Source of the DNA: Chloroflexota bacterium
GTDB lineage: Bacteria > Chloroflexota > Limnocylindria > Limnocylindrales > CSP1-4
DNA length: 32,426 nt
Assembly: GCA_003171065.1 (NCBI GenBank)
Contig: PMXQ01000049.1
Span: 1 to 32,426 of the forward strand
Direction of reading: 5' to 3'
A model generated the notes under the pieces. It saw only the letters and a list, made by a program, of their open reading frames with translations. It was not told the origin of the DNA and made no database searches. Made by a program: the position numbers and the translations under genes. Positions 7,911 to 15,659 of this stretch are shown here, piece by piece (the first letter of the stretch is position 1; the number at the start of each line of letters is the position of its first letter).

Positions 7911-7937
7911 GTATCGGTGCGAAGTGTCCGAACAGAA
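7911..7937 (-). promoter_or_regulatory. Candidate sigma-28 (flagellar) promoter of the beta-propeller gene
   Basis: On the minus strand, TTCTGTTC (7937-7930) is followed after exactly 11 bases by ACCGATAC (7918-7911). The -10 element matches the GCCGATAA consensus at 6/8 and is identical to the one proposed upstream of cheW. The -35 matches at about 4/8. It lies 36 bases before the GTG start and just past the flgE terminator, which is where a separate promoter is expected. Confidence 0.35.
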
Positions 7938-7939
7938 GT

Positions 7940-7969
7940 GGCCGGGCGGGCTGCAAGGCCAGCCCGGCC
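7940..7969 (-). terminator. Hairpin terminator downstream of flgE
   Basis: GGCCGGGC at the left and GCCCGGCC at the right form a perfect 8-bp GC stem. On the minus strand, the direction of flgE transcription, the stem is followed by the moderately T-rich ACTTCTGTTC. It sits about 50 bases past the flgE stop and before the next gene, so it plausibly ends the flagellar operon. Confidence 0.6.
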
Positions 7970-8018
7970 AATCCCTGTCGCAAACTCAGCCCACGTGAAC
8001 GGGCTATCGAAGAGGCTG

Positions 8019-9266
8019 CTACTGCTTAAGGTTCACGAGTTCCTGAAGCATCTGGTCGGAGGTGGTGATAACGCGGCTGTTGGCCTGGAAGCCACGCTCG
8101 GCCGTGATCATCCCCGTGAACTCGGTGGCCAGGTCGACGTTCGACATCTCGAGCGCTCCCGTCGCGACACTGCCTCGGCCGCCCGATCCGGCGATGCCGA
8201 TGTTGGCGGCACCGGACGCAGACGTCGAGGCGAAGTTGTTCTGACCGGATCGCAGGAGACCGGCCGGGTTGAGGAAATCCGCGAGGGCGATCTGGCCCAG
8301 GACCTGGGTCTGGCCGTTCGAGTAGACACCGGAGATCTCACCGGCGTTGCCGACGGAGAAGGTGGTCAGCGTGCCCGACGGGAAGCCGTCGGTCTGACCG
8401 GTAGGCTGGCTCGTGCCGCTGAACTGGGTCATCTGATCGAAGCTGATGGCCGGAGTGCTCGCCTTGGCGCCGTCCGGGAAGGTGAAGCTCAGCGAACCGG
8501 TCGAGCTTGTCTCGACGCCCGACGTGGAGAAGTTCAAGGTGCCCTGGTTCACGGGTGGCGGGCCCGCCACCGGGCTGATCGTGATACCCGTGTCGGCAGC
8601 ATCCTTGGTGGCCGCCCAGCTCCACGTGTTGGCCGCCGTCTGGGTGAAGGTGACCTTGACCGAGTGGGCGATGCCCAGGCTGTCGTAGACCGTCATCGTC
8701 GTCGGGACGGCCGTGCCGGCGGACGCGCCGGCGTCCAGGTTGCCGCTGACAGTGACGGTCGAGGTCGCCAGAGCTGTAGTGCGCTGGCCGATCGGGATGA
8801 CGATGTTGGTGATCGGTTGGGTGATGTCGATCTTGCCGGCCGCGTCCGCCTGCCAGCCCTGGACCTTCATGCCGCTGGCAGGGTTCGCCAGCGAGCCGTC
8901 GAGGGCGATGTTGAAGGAGCCGTCGCGGGTGTAGTAGGTGCCCGAGCCATCCGATTCGACGAAGAAGCCGTCGCCCTGGATCGCCATGTCGGTCGCAACT
9001 CCAGTGGTCTGCAGGTTGCCCTGCGTCTGCAGGACGTCGATGCCGGCGACTGTCATGCCGAGTCCGATCTGAGCGGGGTCGATGCTGCCCAGGCCGCCCT
9101 GAGGAGCGGTTGCGCCGTGGATGGTCTGGGACATGATGTCCTGGAAGTCGACGCGACCGGACTTGTAGCCGACCGTGTTGACGTTGGCGATGTTGTTGCC
9201 GATGACGTCCATCATGGTCTGGTTGCCGTGCAGACCCGAGATCGCCGCGAACATTGAACGAAGCAC
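8019..9266 (-). CDS. flgE: Flagellar hook protein FlgE
   Basis: This 415-residue protein is the building block of the flagellar hook, exported by the flagellar type III system. The N-terminus (MFAAISGLHGNQTMMDVIGNNIANVNTVGYK) is the canonical rod/hook signature. MAIQGDGFFVE and YYTRDGSFNIALDGSL follow at about residues 90-120. The C-terminus (MSNVDLATEFTGMITAERGFQANSR) closes the D0 coiled-coil pair, and the middle is a Thr/Ser/Gly-rich variable domain. The start is GTG 9266, not the ORF-track ATG 9371, because AGGAGG lies six bases upstream and homology begins with LRSMF. It is the last gene of the operon and is followed by a hairpin. The hook-basal body relatives FlgF/FlgG have a different central region, and the linkage to flgD supports FlgE. 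Confidence 0.95.
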   Translation of the reverse strand: MLRSMFAAISGLHGNQTMMDVIGNNIANVNTVGYKSGRVDFQDIMSQTIHGATAPQGGLGSIDPAQIGLGMTVAGIDVLQTQGNLQTTGVATDMAIQGDGFFVESDGSGTYYTRDGSFNIALDGSLANPASGMKVQGWQADAAGKIDITQPITNIVIPIGQRTTALATSTVTVSGNLDAGASAGTAVPTTMTVYDSLGIAHSVKVTFTQTAANTWSWAATKDAADTGITISPVAGPPPVNQGTLNFSTSGVETSSTGSLSFTFPDGAKASTPAISFDQMTQFSGTSQPTGQTDGFPSGTLTTFSVGNAGEISGVYSNGQTQVLGQIALADFLNPAGLLRSGQNNFASTSASGAANIGIAGSGGRGSVATGALEMSNVDLATEFTGMITAERGFQANSRVITTSDQMLQELVNLKQ

Positions 9267-9393
9267 GTGATGCCTCCTGGAAGCTGGCGTCCACGCTCCT
9301 TGCGCGACGCGACTTGGCGTCCGCGGCCAGGCCAGCTTCCTCAGAGAGGTCCGGCTTTCGACCTGGCACACGCGGCGGACGATTTTCGACTTT

Positions 9394-9415
9394 CCGACCC
9401 GAACTCTGGGGTCGG
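9394..9415. repeat. Perfect 7-bp inverted repeat between the TIGR02530-like gene and flgE
   Basis: CCGACCC and GGGTCGG are separated by 8 bases in the 160-base gap upstream of flgE. No T-tract follows on the minus strand, so it is not a standard terminator. It may be an RNA stem that sets relative expression of flgE, or it may be incidental. Confidence 0.4.
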
Positions 9416-9426
9416 GCGAGAGACCG

Positions 9427-9855
9427 TCAGGCGATGACGACGCTGTCTATCTGGGTGAAGACGCGCTCCTTGCTTTCGTTCGGCTCCACGGCCGTGACGA
9501 CGGTGTGACTTGGTACGTGGACGACGTAGGCGTACTGGTCGAGCATCACCAGTGACTGGCGGCTACCCCGCTGGCTCAGGGTGTCCATGGCTTTCTGCAG
9601 TCGATCCAGCTGATCTCCCTGGAGGGGGATCTGGCGCTGTTCGACGCGCTTCATGGCGTGCTCCGAGAGCTGGAGCGAGTGATCATCCGCAGCGGCGGTC
9701 AGCGCATCTCGGAAGGACTGGCTGCCGTCCGACGGCGGCGCCTCCGAAGTGGGCTGTGCGATTGGGCTCGAGCTGGGGGTCTGGCTCGGGTCCCATACGA
9801 GACCTCCGCTCAGCGACGCCAGGTCGGGTCCGATGGGATCGATCGTTGCGATCAC
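9427..9855 (-). CDS. Flagellar operon protein, TIGR02530-like
   Basis: This small protein of about 142 residues matches the conserved flagellar operon protein family that sits between flgD and flgE in many Gram-positive-type and deep-branching bacteria. A variable Pro/Ser-rich N-terminal half is followed by the family core: LQLSEHAMKRVEQRQIPL, then DRLQKAMDTLSQRGSRQSLVML, then VVTAVEPNESKERVFTQIDSVVI. Its molecular role is not established; position suggests a part in hook assembly. The only canonical start is GTG 9855, but it overlaps a perfect Shine-Dalgarno (AAAAGGAGGTGATC), which is too close for normal initiation. A non-canonical start a few codons downstream (ACG or ATC, at about 9846-9843) would be ideally spaced. 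The N-terminus is therefore uncertain by about three residues. Confidence 0.85.
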   Translation of the reverse strand: MIATIDPIGPDLASLSGGLVWDPSQTPSSSPIAQPTSEAPPSDGSQSFRDALTAAADDHSLQLSEHAMKRVEQRQIPLQGDQLDRLQKAMDTLSQRGSRQSLVMLDQYAYVVHVPSHTVVTAVEPNESKERVFTQIDSVVIA

Positions 9856-9893
9856 CTCCTTTTGAGCTGTGGCCGGCTGCGCAGGCCCGCCCG

Positions 9894-10406
9894 CTAGGTT
9901 GCGGAGCTGGTGCTGGAGCTGGTAGTCGGACTGGTGGTGGAGCTGTCAGCGGTCACGACGGTGACGTTCGCGGGCGTGATGTACTGGCTTCCGACCTGGA
10001 GGACCAGCCCGGCGTCGGTGGACTGCGTCACCGAGCTGACGACGCCGTCGACCGGCTGGCCGTTGACGTCCACGCCCGTGACGTTCTTGCCGATGAGCGC
10101 GGACGACTCGGCGAGCTGCGTTCCTGACAGCGACTTGTCGAGATCCTGGAAGGTCTGGAGCATCGACATCTGCGACAGCTGGGTCAGCATCGTCGAGTCA
10201 TCCATGGGTTGAGTCGGATCCTGGTTCTGCAGCTGAGCCAGGAACATGTTCATGAAGTCATCCGTCGTCAGGCCATCCGTGCTGCCGTTGCCGCTGGTGT
10301 CGAGCGAGTCGACGCCGTTTGAGTCGGTCACGGTCCCGGAAGAATCGTTGGCTGTGGCGGCGGGCATGTACGAGTTCGAGAAGAGCTGGGTGGGATCGAT
10401 TGACAT
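9894..10406 (-). CDS. flgD: Flagellar hook assembly (capping) protein FlgD
   Basis: This 170-residue protein is the FlgD cap that sits at the growing hook tip and lets FlgE subunits polymerise. The diagnostic block is TTDDFMNMFLAQLQNQDPTQP followed by STMLTQLSQMSMLQTFQ (about residues 48-85), then ALIGKNVTGVDVNGQPVDG, the conserved start of the C-terminal part. The usual large FlgD tudor/Ig region is short here and ends in a Ser/Thr tail, a compact form as in some Gram-positive-type flagella. ATG 10406 has AAGGAG five to six bases upstream; the ORF-track extension to 10769 is a shadow of fliK. The Shine-Dalgarno overlaps the fliK stop codon, so the two are closely coupled. Confidence 0.93.
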   Translation of the reverse strand: MSIDPTQLFSNSYMPAATANDSSGTVTDSNGVDSLDTSGNGSTDGLTTDDFMNMFLAQLQNQDPTQPMDDSTMLTQLSQMSMLQTFQDLDKSLSGTQLAESSALIGKNVTGVDVNGQPVDGVVSSVTQSTDAGLVLQVGSQYITPANVTVVTADSSTTSPTTSSSTSSAT

Positions 10407-10416
10407 GTCTGCTCCT

Positions 10417-13400
10417 TCAGGCTCGAATGTCAATTGACGAGCCGCTGGAGAGCGGCAGTCTCGGCCTGGGACGGCCTGCGCTCGTAGAGGTCGACTGATC
10501 GAAAGGCGAGGCGGCCGGCCGAGCCGAGCCGCGTGATCCATCGGACGGAGCGCCCATTCCGGCGCCGCTGCCGTTGCCCGAACCGGACCCGGAGCTGGCT
10601 CCGGCGGTAGTTCCCTGGCTGCCGTGACCGTTGCCCGGATTCGCGCCGGAACCGTTGCTCCAGCCACTGGCCATCCAGGCTTCAGTGTCAGAGCTGCCGC
10701 TTCGCCCGCTGGCGGTCCAGCCGCTGCCGGTTTCGCTGCGAACCGTGACGTTGACCCCCTCCAGGGCATCGCTGGTGGCGCGAACTCGCGCCGCAGCCGC
10801 CGTGAGCGCGTCGGCCGACGCGCGATCCTTGACGACCAGCTGGGCCTGCACGATCTCGCCCGCCCGGCCGGTCACGACGAGCCTCACATCGCCCAGGTTC
10901 GGGTCGCTGACTCGCGCCTCGACGGCCGGCCCGCCCGATGTCTGGTAGGTGTGAATGGTCTGGACGACCTGGCCCATGAGCTTGTCGGCGGCTGAGGCCA
11001 GGACGGTGGCCGGCTCGGACGCCGCGACCGAATCGGCTGCCCGGGCAGGGAGCGTAGCGTTGGAGACGCCCAGGGCGGACGCGGCCGAGGCCGCCGCGAC
11101 CGACTGGGCCATCGCCGACTGGGTCGTTGATGACGCCTGTGTCGCGGCCGATGCAGACGCTGCCGGGGCCGCGGGAGCGGCTGTGTGGCCGTCGTTGCCC
11201 TCGGTCGCCGCGGCACTCGCCGGAGCCCGATACGTCGAGCCGGACGTGTCGCCGGCGGTCCCCCGGCTCGAAGCCGTCGACGCGCCCACGGCGCGGACCG
11301 TTCCCGCTCCGCCGGCGCCCGGAATTGAGGCGCCACCGGGAAGACCTGCGAATCCGGAGCCGGAGGACTGCTTGCGCGCCGGAAGAGGAACCAGGCGCGC
11401 GGCATCTGCCGTTTGAGCCGGGGCGACGTCCGACGCGGCCGTTTCGTCGGAGGCCGCCGATGCCGCGCTCGCGGCTGCCGACGAGGCGGCCGCGACTTCA
11501 GCCGGCGTCGCGGCCGGAGCGGTCGCCTGGGCAGGAGCGACGATCGCCGGCCCCGCGACGGTGGCGGCTTCCGACGAGGAGGCGCCGACGCCGGAAGTCA
11601 GGTCGGTCGGCACCCGACGCGCCGGGGCGGTGGAGTCCGGGTCGAAGACGGCGGTCGGCGCGGCCGGCGAACTCCCCGAAGCCGAGACCTTCGGCCCGGT
11701 GGCCGTAACGGCCGTAGCGGAAGGCGTCGTGGCGGCCGGAGCGGCCGTGGCGGAAGGCGTCGTGGCGGCGGCAATCCGGGCCGCCGAGGCCGGTCGCGCC
11801 GCCTCAGCCCAGGCGAGGACCGGCGCCGCGGAGCCAGGCCGGGCGTCGCCTGCGGCGGCCGCGCCCTGAACCGGATCGCCGCGCATCGCGGCCGGTGCAA
11901 TGAAAGCAGTGGCGGCAGCCCGGCCGTCCTGGTTCGAGGCCGCCTCTCCGGTCTGCCCGACCTGTCCGCGCGGACGAGAGGCAGGCGCGTCGGCGCCGGC
12001 CAGCGCCGAAGACGTGGCAACAGTGGATGCAGCTGCCGCGCCGGCTTGCGAGACGCGCGGCGGAGCAGCCCCGGCCGCAACCGGATCGAGTGCGACGGCG
12101 GACGGCAGCGCTGACGAGATCGCCTGCCCAACCACAGAGCCGGTCGTGGAGCCGCCTGCGGGGACCGACGCGGCGGAAGCCGGGGCCGGCGGCGAGGCCG
12201 GCGAGGCCGCCGCGCCGCGAATTGGCGCGGGGCCGGTCTGCGTCGTGGCGGCGGAAGCCGTGGGGGAGGCCGCCGTGAGGAAGGCCGCCGTGGCGGCGGC
12301 CGCGGGAGCGGTCGGTAAGGTAGCCGCGGAGACTCCATCCGCCGGCTGCGCGGCAGCCGCCGAGGAGGCAGCCCGGGCGGCCAGCGGCGTCTCCGAGACG
12401 ATTTCCGGACCCTGCCCACGGCCGAAGGCGGGCAAGGCCTCAGAGACGATATGTTCCCATGGTTCGGCTGCCTCGCCTGCGGTTCCGGATGGTTTGGGGC
12501 CTGGCCGGCCGCCGGCCACGGGCTGGGCCGCTTCGGACGCCGCCGCCGCGCCGGCGGGTGCACCAGTCGACGCGGACGCGGCGACTTGCGACGTTATCTC
12601 GGGCGCGGTTGCAGACGAGGCCGCCGGGTCCGCCGCCACCGCCAGGGGCTGGCCGGACTGGCGGGCGGGCTGACCCTGGGCAGGCGCTGCTGTCGTGATG
12701 GGGCCGGTCACGACGCGGGCCGGCCGCGCGACCTGGCCGGACGCCTGCGCCGCCCCGATTGTCGCGGCGGCTGCCCCGACCGCGATCGACACCGGCGAGC
12801 CAGTCGATCCCCCGGACGTTGCGGTTGCGGCGGCCCGACCGGCCGTGGCAACGACCGTGGCGGCCGAAGCCTGGCTCACCGCTCCGATCGCGTCGACGGC
12901 GGCGGACTGACCGGCAGTCGAGGCTGCGGCGGTTCCGCTCGCAGAGCCACCCGCCTGGGCAGCCGGCTGAGGCGTGGCCGAAACCACGGCCATCTCGAGA
13001 GTCGCCGGATCGGCGCCCGCCGCGGCGGACGTGGCAGTTGATGCCGGGGCAGTCGATGTCGAGTTGCAGCCGCTCGAGGCGCGGACCAACCCGGTCTCCC
13101 CCGCCCGGGCTTTCGGGCTCCTGCCCAGGCCCCGGCGCTCGGTCGAGCCCGAAACCGGACCGGGAGTCGTCGCAGGTGTCCCGTCACTGTCCGGCCCATC
13201 GGCCTTGCTCACGCGCGTCCCCACTCGGGGTTGCCAGAGCGAGGGCTCGTCGTCGGCTTGTCCGGCCCCCGGCGCAGGTGCGGCAACCGTGGCGGGTCGG
13301 CCCGTGGCAGTCGGGCCGGACATGCTGGGGTCGGACCCGGAAGCCGGCTCACCTGGCGCGCTGGCGCGACTCGACGCCCTTGCCTCCTCGAAGACGTCGC

Positions 13401-13503
13401 CGAAGCTCTGCTCGTCGGACTGCGAGGATCCAGACACGATGGCGCCAGGGACGGGTCCAACCGTCGGGCCGAGGGCCACGCTGGGAGCGCCGAGACCGGA
13501 CAT
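10417..13503 (-). CDS. fliK: Very long FliK-like flagellar hook-length control protein
   Basis: This 1028-residue, extremely Ala/Pro/Ser/Thr-rich protein is assigned to FliK by its position directly upstream of flgD and by a C-terminal Flg_hook-type domain. The domain spans about residues 840-929 (EARVSDPNLGDVRLVVTG then EIVQAQLVVKD and a helical AAARVRATSDAL). In the known system this domain interacts with FlhB to switch export from hook to filament, while the N-terminal part acts as a tape measure. Residues of about 60-835 are low-complexity and presumably disordered, and a Gly/Ser-rich tail of about 100 residues follows the domain. Typical FliK is about 400-500 residues. ATG 13503 is preferred to 13518 because GGAGG precedes it at good spacing and it starts one base after the flgB stop. 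Antisense ORFs across it are composition artefacts. Confidence 0.85.
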   Translation of the reverse strand: MSGLGAPSVALGPTVGPVPGAIVSGSSQSDEQSFGDVFEEARASSRASAPGEPASGSDPSMSGPTATGRPATVAAPAPGAGQADDEPSLWQPRVGTRVSKADGPDSDGTPATTPGPVSGSTERRGLGRSPKARAGETGLVRASSGCNSTSTAPASTATSAAAGADPATLEMAVVSATPQPAAQAGGSASGTAAASTAGQSAAVDAIGAVSQASAATVVATAGRAAATATSGGSTGSPVSIAVGAAAATIGAAQASGQVARPARVVTGPITTAAPAQGQPARQSGQPLAVAADPAASSATAPEITSQVAASASTGAPAGAAAASEAAQPVAGGRPGPKPSGTAGEAAEPWEHIVSEALPAFGRGQGPEIVSETPLAARAASSAAAAQPADGVSAATLPTAPAAAATAAFLTAASPTASAATTQTGPAPIRGAAASPASPPAPASAASVPAGGSTTGSVVGQAISSALPSAVALDPVAAGAAPPRVSQAGAAAASTVATSSALAGADAPASRPRGQVGQTGEAASNQDGRAAATAFIAPAAMRGDPVQGAAAAGDARPGSAAPVLAWAEAARPASAARIAAATTPSATAAPAATTPSATAVTATGPKVSASGSSPAAPTAVFDPDSTAPARRVPTDLTSGVGASSSEAATVAGPAIVAPAQATAPAATPAEVAAASSAAASAASAASDETAASDVAPAQTADAARLVPLPARKQSSGSGFAGLPGGASIPGAGGAGTVRAVGASTASSRGTAGDTSGSTYRAPASAAATEGNDGHTAAPAAPAASASAATQASSTTQSAMAQSVAAASAASALGVSNATLPARAADSVAASEPATVLASAADKLMGQVVQTIHTYQTSGGPAVEARVSDPNLGDVRLVVTGRAGEIVQAQLVVKDRASADALTAAAARVRATSDALEGVNVTVRSETGSGWTASGRSGSSDTEAWMASGWSNGSGANPGNGHGSQGTTAGASSGSGSGNGSGAGMGAPSDGSRGSARPAASPFDQSTSTSAGRPRPRLPLSSGSSIDIRA

Positions 13504-13504
13504 C

Positions 13505-13975
13505 CTAATGCCCTCCAAGCACGTCGTAGAGCTGGTTGAACTTGTCAGTGAGGAGTTCCGAGACAGCCGAGTACTTGATCTGCGTTTCGGTCAGGGCCGT
13601 CATCTCCGTCTCGAGGTCCACCGTGTTGCCGTCGTTGCGCAGGTTCTCGTTGGCGGTCGAGTCGGTCGTTGAGGTCGTGGCCCCGGACGATGAGAAGCTC
13701 GATGGGATGGACGAGTACTGGCGTGAATCGTTCGTCAGCATGGCGACAGCGGCAGACGGCCCGGTCGAGGGATCGGCGGGACTGACGGTCGACGAGCCCG
13801 ACAATTCCATGGCCTGGACCTCCTGGCTCAGGGCCGTCTCGAAGTCGACCGTCTGGGCCTGATAGCCGGGCGTGTCGATGTTGGCCAGGTTGGAGGAGAT
13901 CGCCGATTGCCTGGCAGAGAGGCCGTCGAGAGCCTGCGAGAGGATCGAGGTGGTTGGGTCGACCAGACCGCTCAT
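13505..13975 (-). CDS. flgB: Flagellar basal-body rod protein FlgB
   Basis: This 156-residue proximal rod protein is exported by the flagellar type III system. It has ALDGLSARQSAISSNLANIDTPGYQAQTVDFE at the N-terminus, the FlgB variant of the rod signature. Near the C-terminus it has DGNTVDLETEMTALTETQIKYS, the FlgB-specific counterpart of the D0 helix. The middle 50 residues are a Ser/Thr-rich insert. It overlaps the upstream M23-SLT gene by 4 bp (ATGA). Its place here, far from flgC and next to fliK, is unusual; flgB normally opens the flgB-flgC-fliE block. Confidence 0.93.
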   Translation of the reverse strand: MSGLVDPTTSILSQALDGLSARQSAISSNLANIDTPGYQAQTVDFETALSQEVQAMELSGSSTVSPADPSTGPSAAVAMLTNDSRQYSSIPSSFSSSGATTSTTDSTANENLRNDGNTVDLETEMTALTETQIKYSAVSELLTDKFNQLYDVLGGH

Positions 13976-15207
13976 GACGCGGCCTCCTCATAGTGCGTCC
14001 ACTTGGCCAGGACGTGGGAGACGTAGCCCCTGGCCGATTCCGGCACGGTGCCAGCCCTCCAGACAGTTCCCGGGCCCTTGTTGTAGGCAGCCAGGGCCTT
14101 GTCGATCCGCCCGAATCGCTTGAGCTGCAGAGCCAGGTACTTCGCACCGCCGTCCAGGTTCTGCTGCGGATCGAAGACGTTCTTGACGCCCATGCCGCTC
14201 GCCGTGGCGGGCATCAGTTGCGTGAGCCCTTTCGCGCCGCAGCTGGACACCGACGTCGCATGGAAGCTCGATTCCTTGGATACCAGCGCCGCAAGAAGCA
14301 GCGGGTCGATGCCGTTGGCGACTGCGGCCGCCCGAATCTGGCTGGCGTACGGGATGTGCGAGGCGACGGCGTCAAAGCGGGCGAGAACGGTCTGGGTCGG
14401 CTCCCACGAGGTCGACCCGGTATCGGAGACCGAGGACGGGCTCGCCAGGGAGCTGGGCAGGGAGACCGCCGCCGGGCTCTTTGTGGAGACCGCGTCGGGC
14501 AGACGTCCGCTCTTGAGGTACGGCGTCGGATCGATTGCCTTGCCGCTCGGGTTGTACAGGGCGAAATGCAGATGGGGCCCCGTAGACTTGCCCGTGTCCC
14601 CTTCGGTTCCGATCTCCTGGCCGCGGCTGACCACGTCGCCGACTTTCACGTCGAGGTCCGGGTTCAAATGTCCGTACAGGGTCACGTAGCCGTCGTCATG
14701 CCGGATCTTCACGACCACCGCGCCGTCGGACTCGCGGCCGGCATAGGTCACCGTGCCGTTGGCCGCGGCGAGAATCGGCGTGCCCCTCTTCGACGCGAGG
14801 TCTATGCCCGAGTGGTAGTGCGCGTAGTGGACGCCATCGACGGTGGCGGGCGGTTCCATGGCCAGGCTCGTGGGCCCAAACGCCTGGGTCAGCCTGCCGC
14901 TCGGCATGGGGTTGCCGAACCCGATCTCGCTTTCATCCGTGACCCGGATGCCGGCGTAGACCGTGTTGGCGTAGGGGCCGGCGGCGGCCGCGACAGTGTC
15001 GCTGGAGACGGACGAGTCGGCTGAGACGGACTCCAGGACGCCGGCGAAGGGCGAGGTGTCGCTCAAGGCGTCGCCTGCCGAACCAACCAGCCCGCCTGCA
15101 CCAACGAGCCCCGCCGCATACGAGCTGGACTGCCAGGTCGGATCCACGCCTCGCATCAGCTCGTCGAGCTGGGCGATGCGCGCGACGAAGCCTCCGTAGC
15201 CGTACAT
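13972..15207 (-). CDS. Fused M23 endopeptidase and SLT lytic transglycosylase of the flagellar operon
   Basis: This 411-residue protein carries two peptidoglycan hydrolase domains. Residues of about 105-230 are a LytM/M23 zinc endopeptidase: HSGID (H132, D136) and HLHF (H212, H214) supply the metal and catalytic residues, with LYGHL between them. Residues of about 285-405 are a soluble lytic transglycosylase fold: the catalytic Glu is E312 in SKESSF, followed by SSCGAKGLTQLMPATA and AKYLALQLKRFG. A Ser/Pro linker joins them. No signal peptide or membrane segment is visible, so export through the flagellar apparatus is inferred, as for FlgJ, whose role of clearing wall for the rod it probably fills. 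It overlaps fliJ by one base and flgB by four. It is not a FlgJ homologue in domain order. Confidence 0.9.
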   Translation of the reverse strand: MYGYGGFVARIAQLDELMRGVDPTWQSSSYAAGLVGAGGLVGSAGDALSDTSPFAGVLESVSADSSVSSDTVAAAAGPYANTVYAGIRVTDESEIGFGNPMPSGRLTQAFGPTSLAMEPPATVDGVHYAHYHSGIDLASKRGTPILAAANGTVTYAGRESDGAVVVKIRHDDGYVTLYGHLNPDLDVKVGDVVSRGQEIGTEGDTGKSTGPHLHFALYNPSGKAIDPTPYLKSGRLPDAVSTKSPAAVSLPSSLASPSSVSDTGSTSWEPTQTVLARFDAVASHIPYASQIRAAAVANGIDPLLLAALVSKESSFHATSVSSCGAKGLTQLMPATASGMGVKNVFDPQQNLDGGAKYLALQLKRFGRIDKALAAYNKGPGTVWRAGTVPESARGYVSHVLAKWTHYEEAAS

Positions 15208-15659
15208 CAGCGGTTCCTCGCCGCGCGCGTGGCGTGCTGTGTGGAAGCGATCTCGGCCATGGCGAGGGTGTCGAGGCGATCCCGCGCGCGGCGTTCCTCA
15301 GCCATGAATCGGTCCCGCAGCCGCTCCACGACCTCGCGCTGGCGGGTGGCTTCGGCCAGGGCCCGGCGAGCCTCGAAGAGGGCGCTGGAGGCGCGACCCA
15401 GCCGCTCCTGGGCGGCGGCGATGGCGCGCTGGGCGGCAGCCACCGCCAGCACCGCGCTCTGCAACTGGCCCGCTTCGGCGCGACTGCGCTGCAGGTCGGA
15501 CAGCCAGCGCATGTCGTCGCCGGCGCGTCCCTGGGCCGCCTGGACGACGGCGACGGCACGCTGATGCGCGTCGACGGCGTGGCCCAGGTCGATGCGGGCC
15601 GATTCCTCGGCCATCTCGCGCAGCCGCAGGACGATGCCCAGGCGGAAGCGATTGCTCAT
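15207..15659 (-). CDS. fliJ: Flagellar export protein FliJ
   Basis: This 150-residue, almost entirely helical and charged protein begins MSNRFRLGIVLRLREMAEE, the FliJ-type N-terminus, and is predicted to form an antiparallel coiled coil (repeated Ala/Arg/Glu heptads throughout). FliJ is the central stalk-like component and general chaperone of the FliH/FliI ATPase complex. Identification rests on coiled-coil character, size (about 147 is typical) and position immediately after fliI. ATG 15659 overlaps the fliI stop as ATGA; the longer ORF-track version is a shadow of the fliI 3' end. Sequence conservation in this family is low, so context carries much of the weight. Confidence 0.85.
   Translation of the reverse strand: MSNRFRLGIVLRLREMAEESARIDLGHAVDAHQRAVAVVQAAQGRAGDDMRWLSDLQRSRAEAGQLQSAVLAVAAAQRAIAAAQERLGRASSALFEARRALAEATRQREVVERLRDRFMAEERRARDRLDTLAMAEIASTQHATRAARNR

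Noticed and set aside
9267-9426. Possible c-di-GMP riboswitch upstream of flgE.
   Set aside because: GTCGAAA-like words occur, but the conserved GEMM core and tetraloop-receptor arrangement are not present.
11413-13508. Numerous plus-strand ORFs opposite fliK (for example 12759-13508).
   Set aside because: Arg/Pro/Ala-rich readings of the antisense of a low-complexity gene; no start signals or domains.
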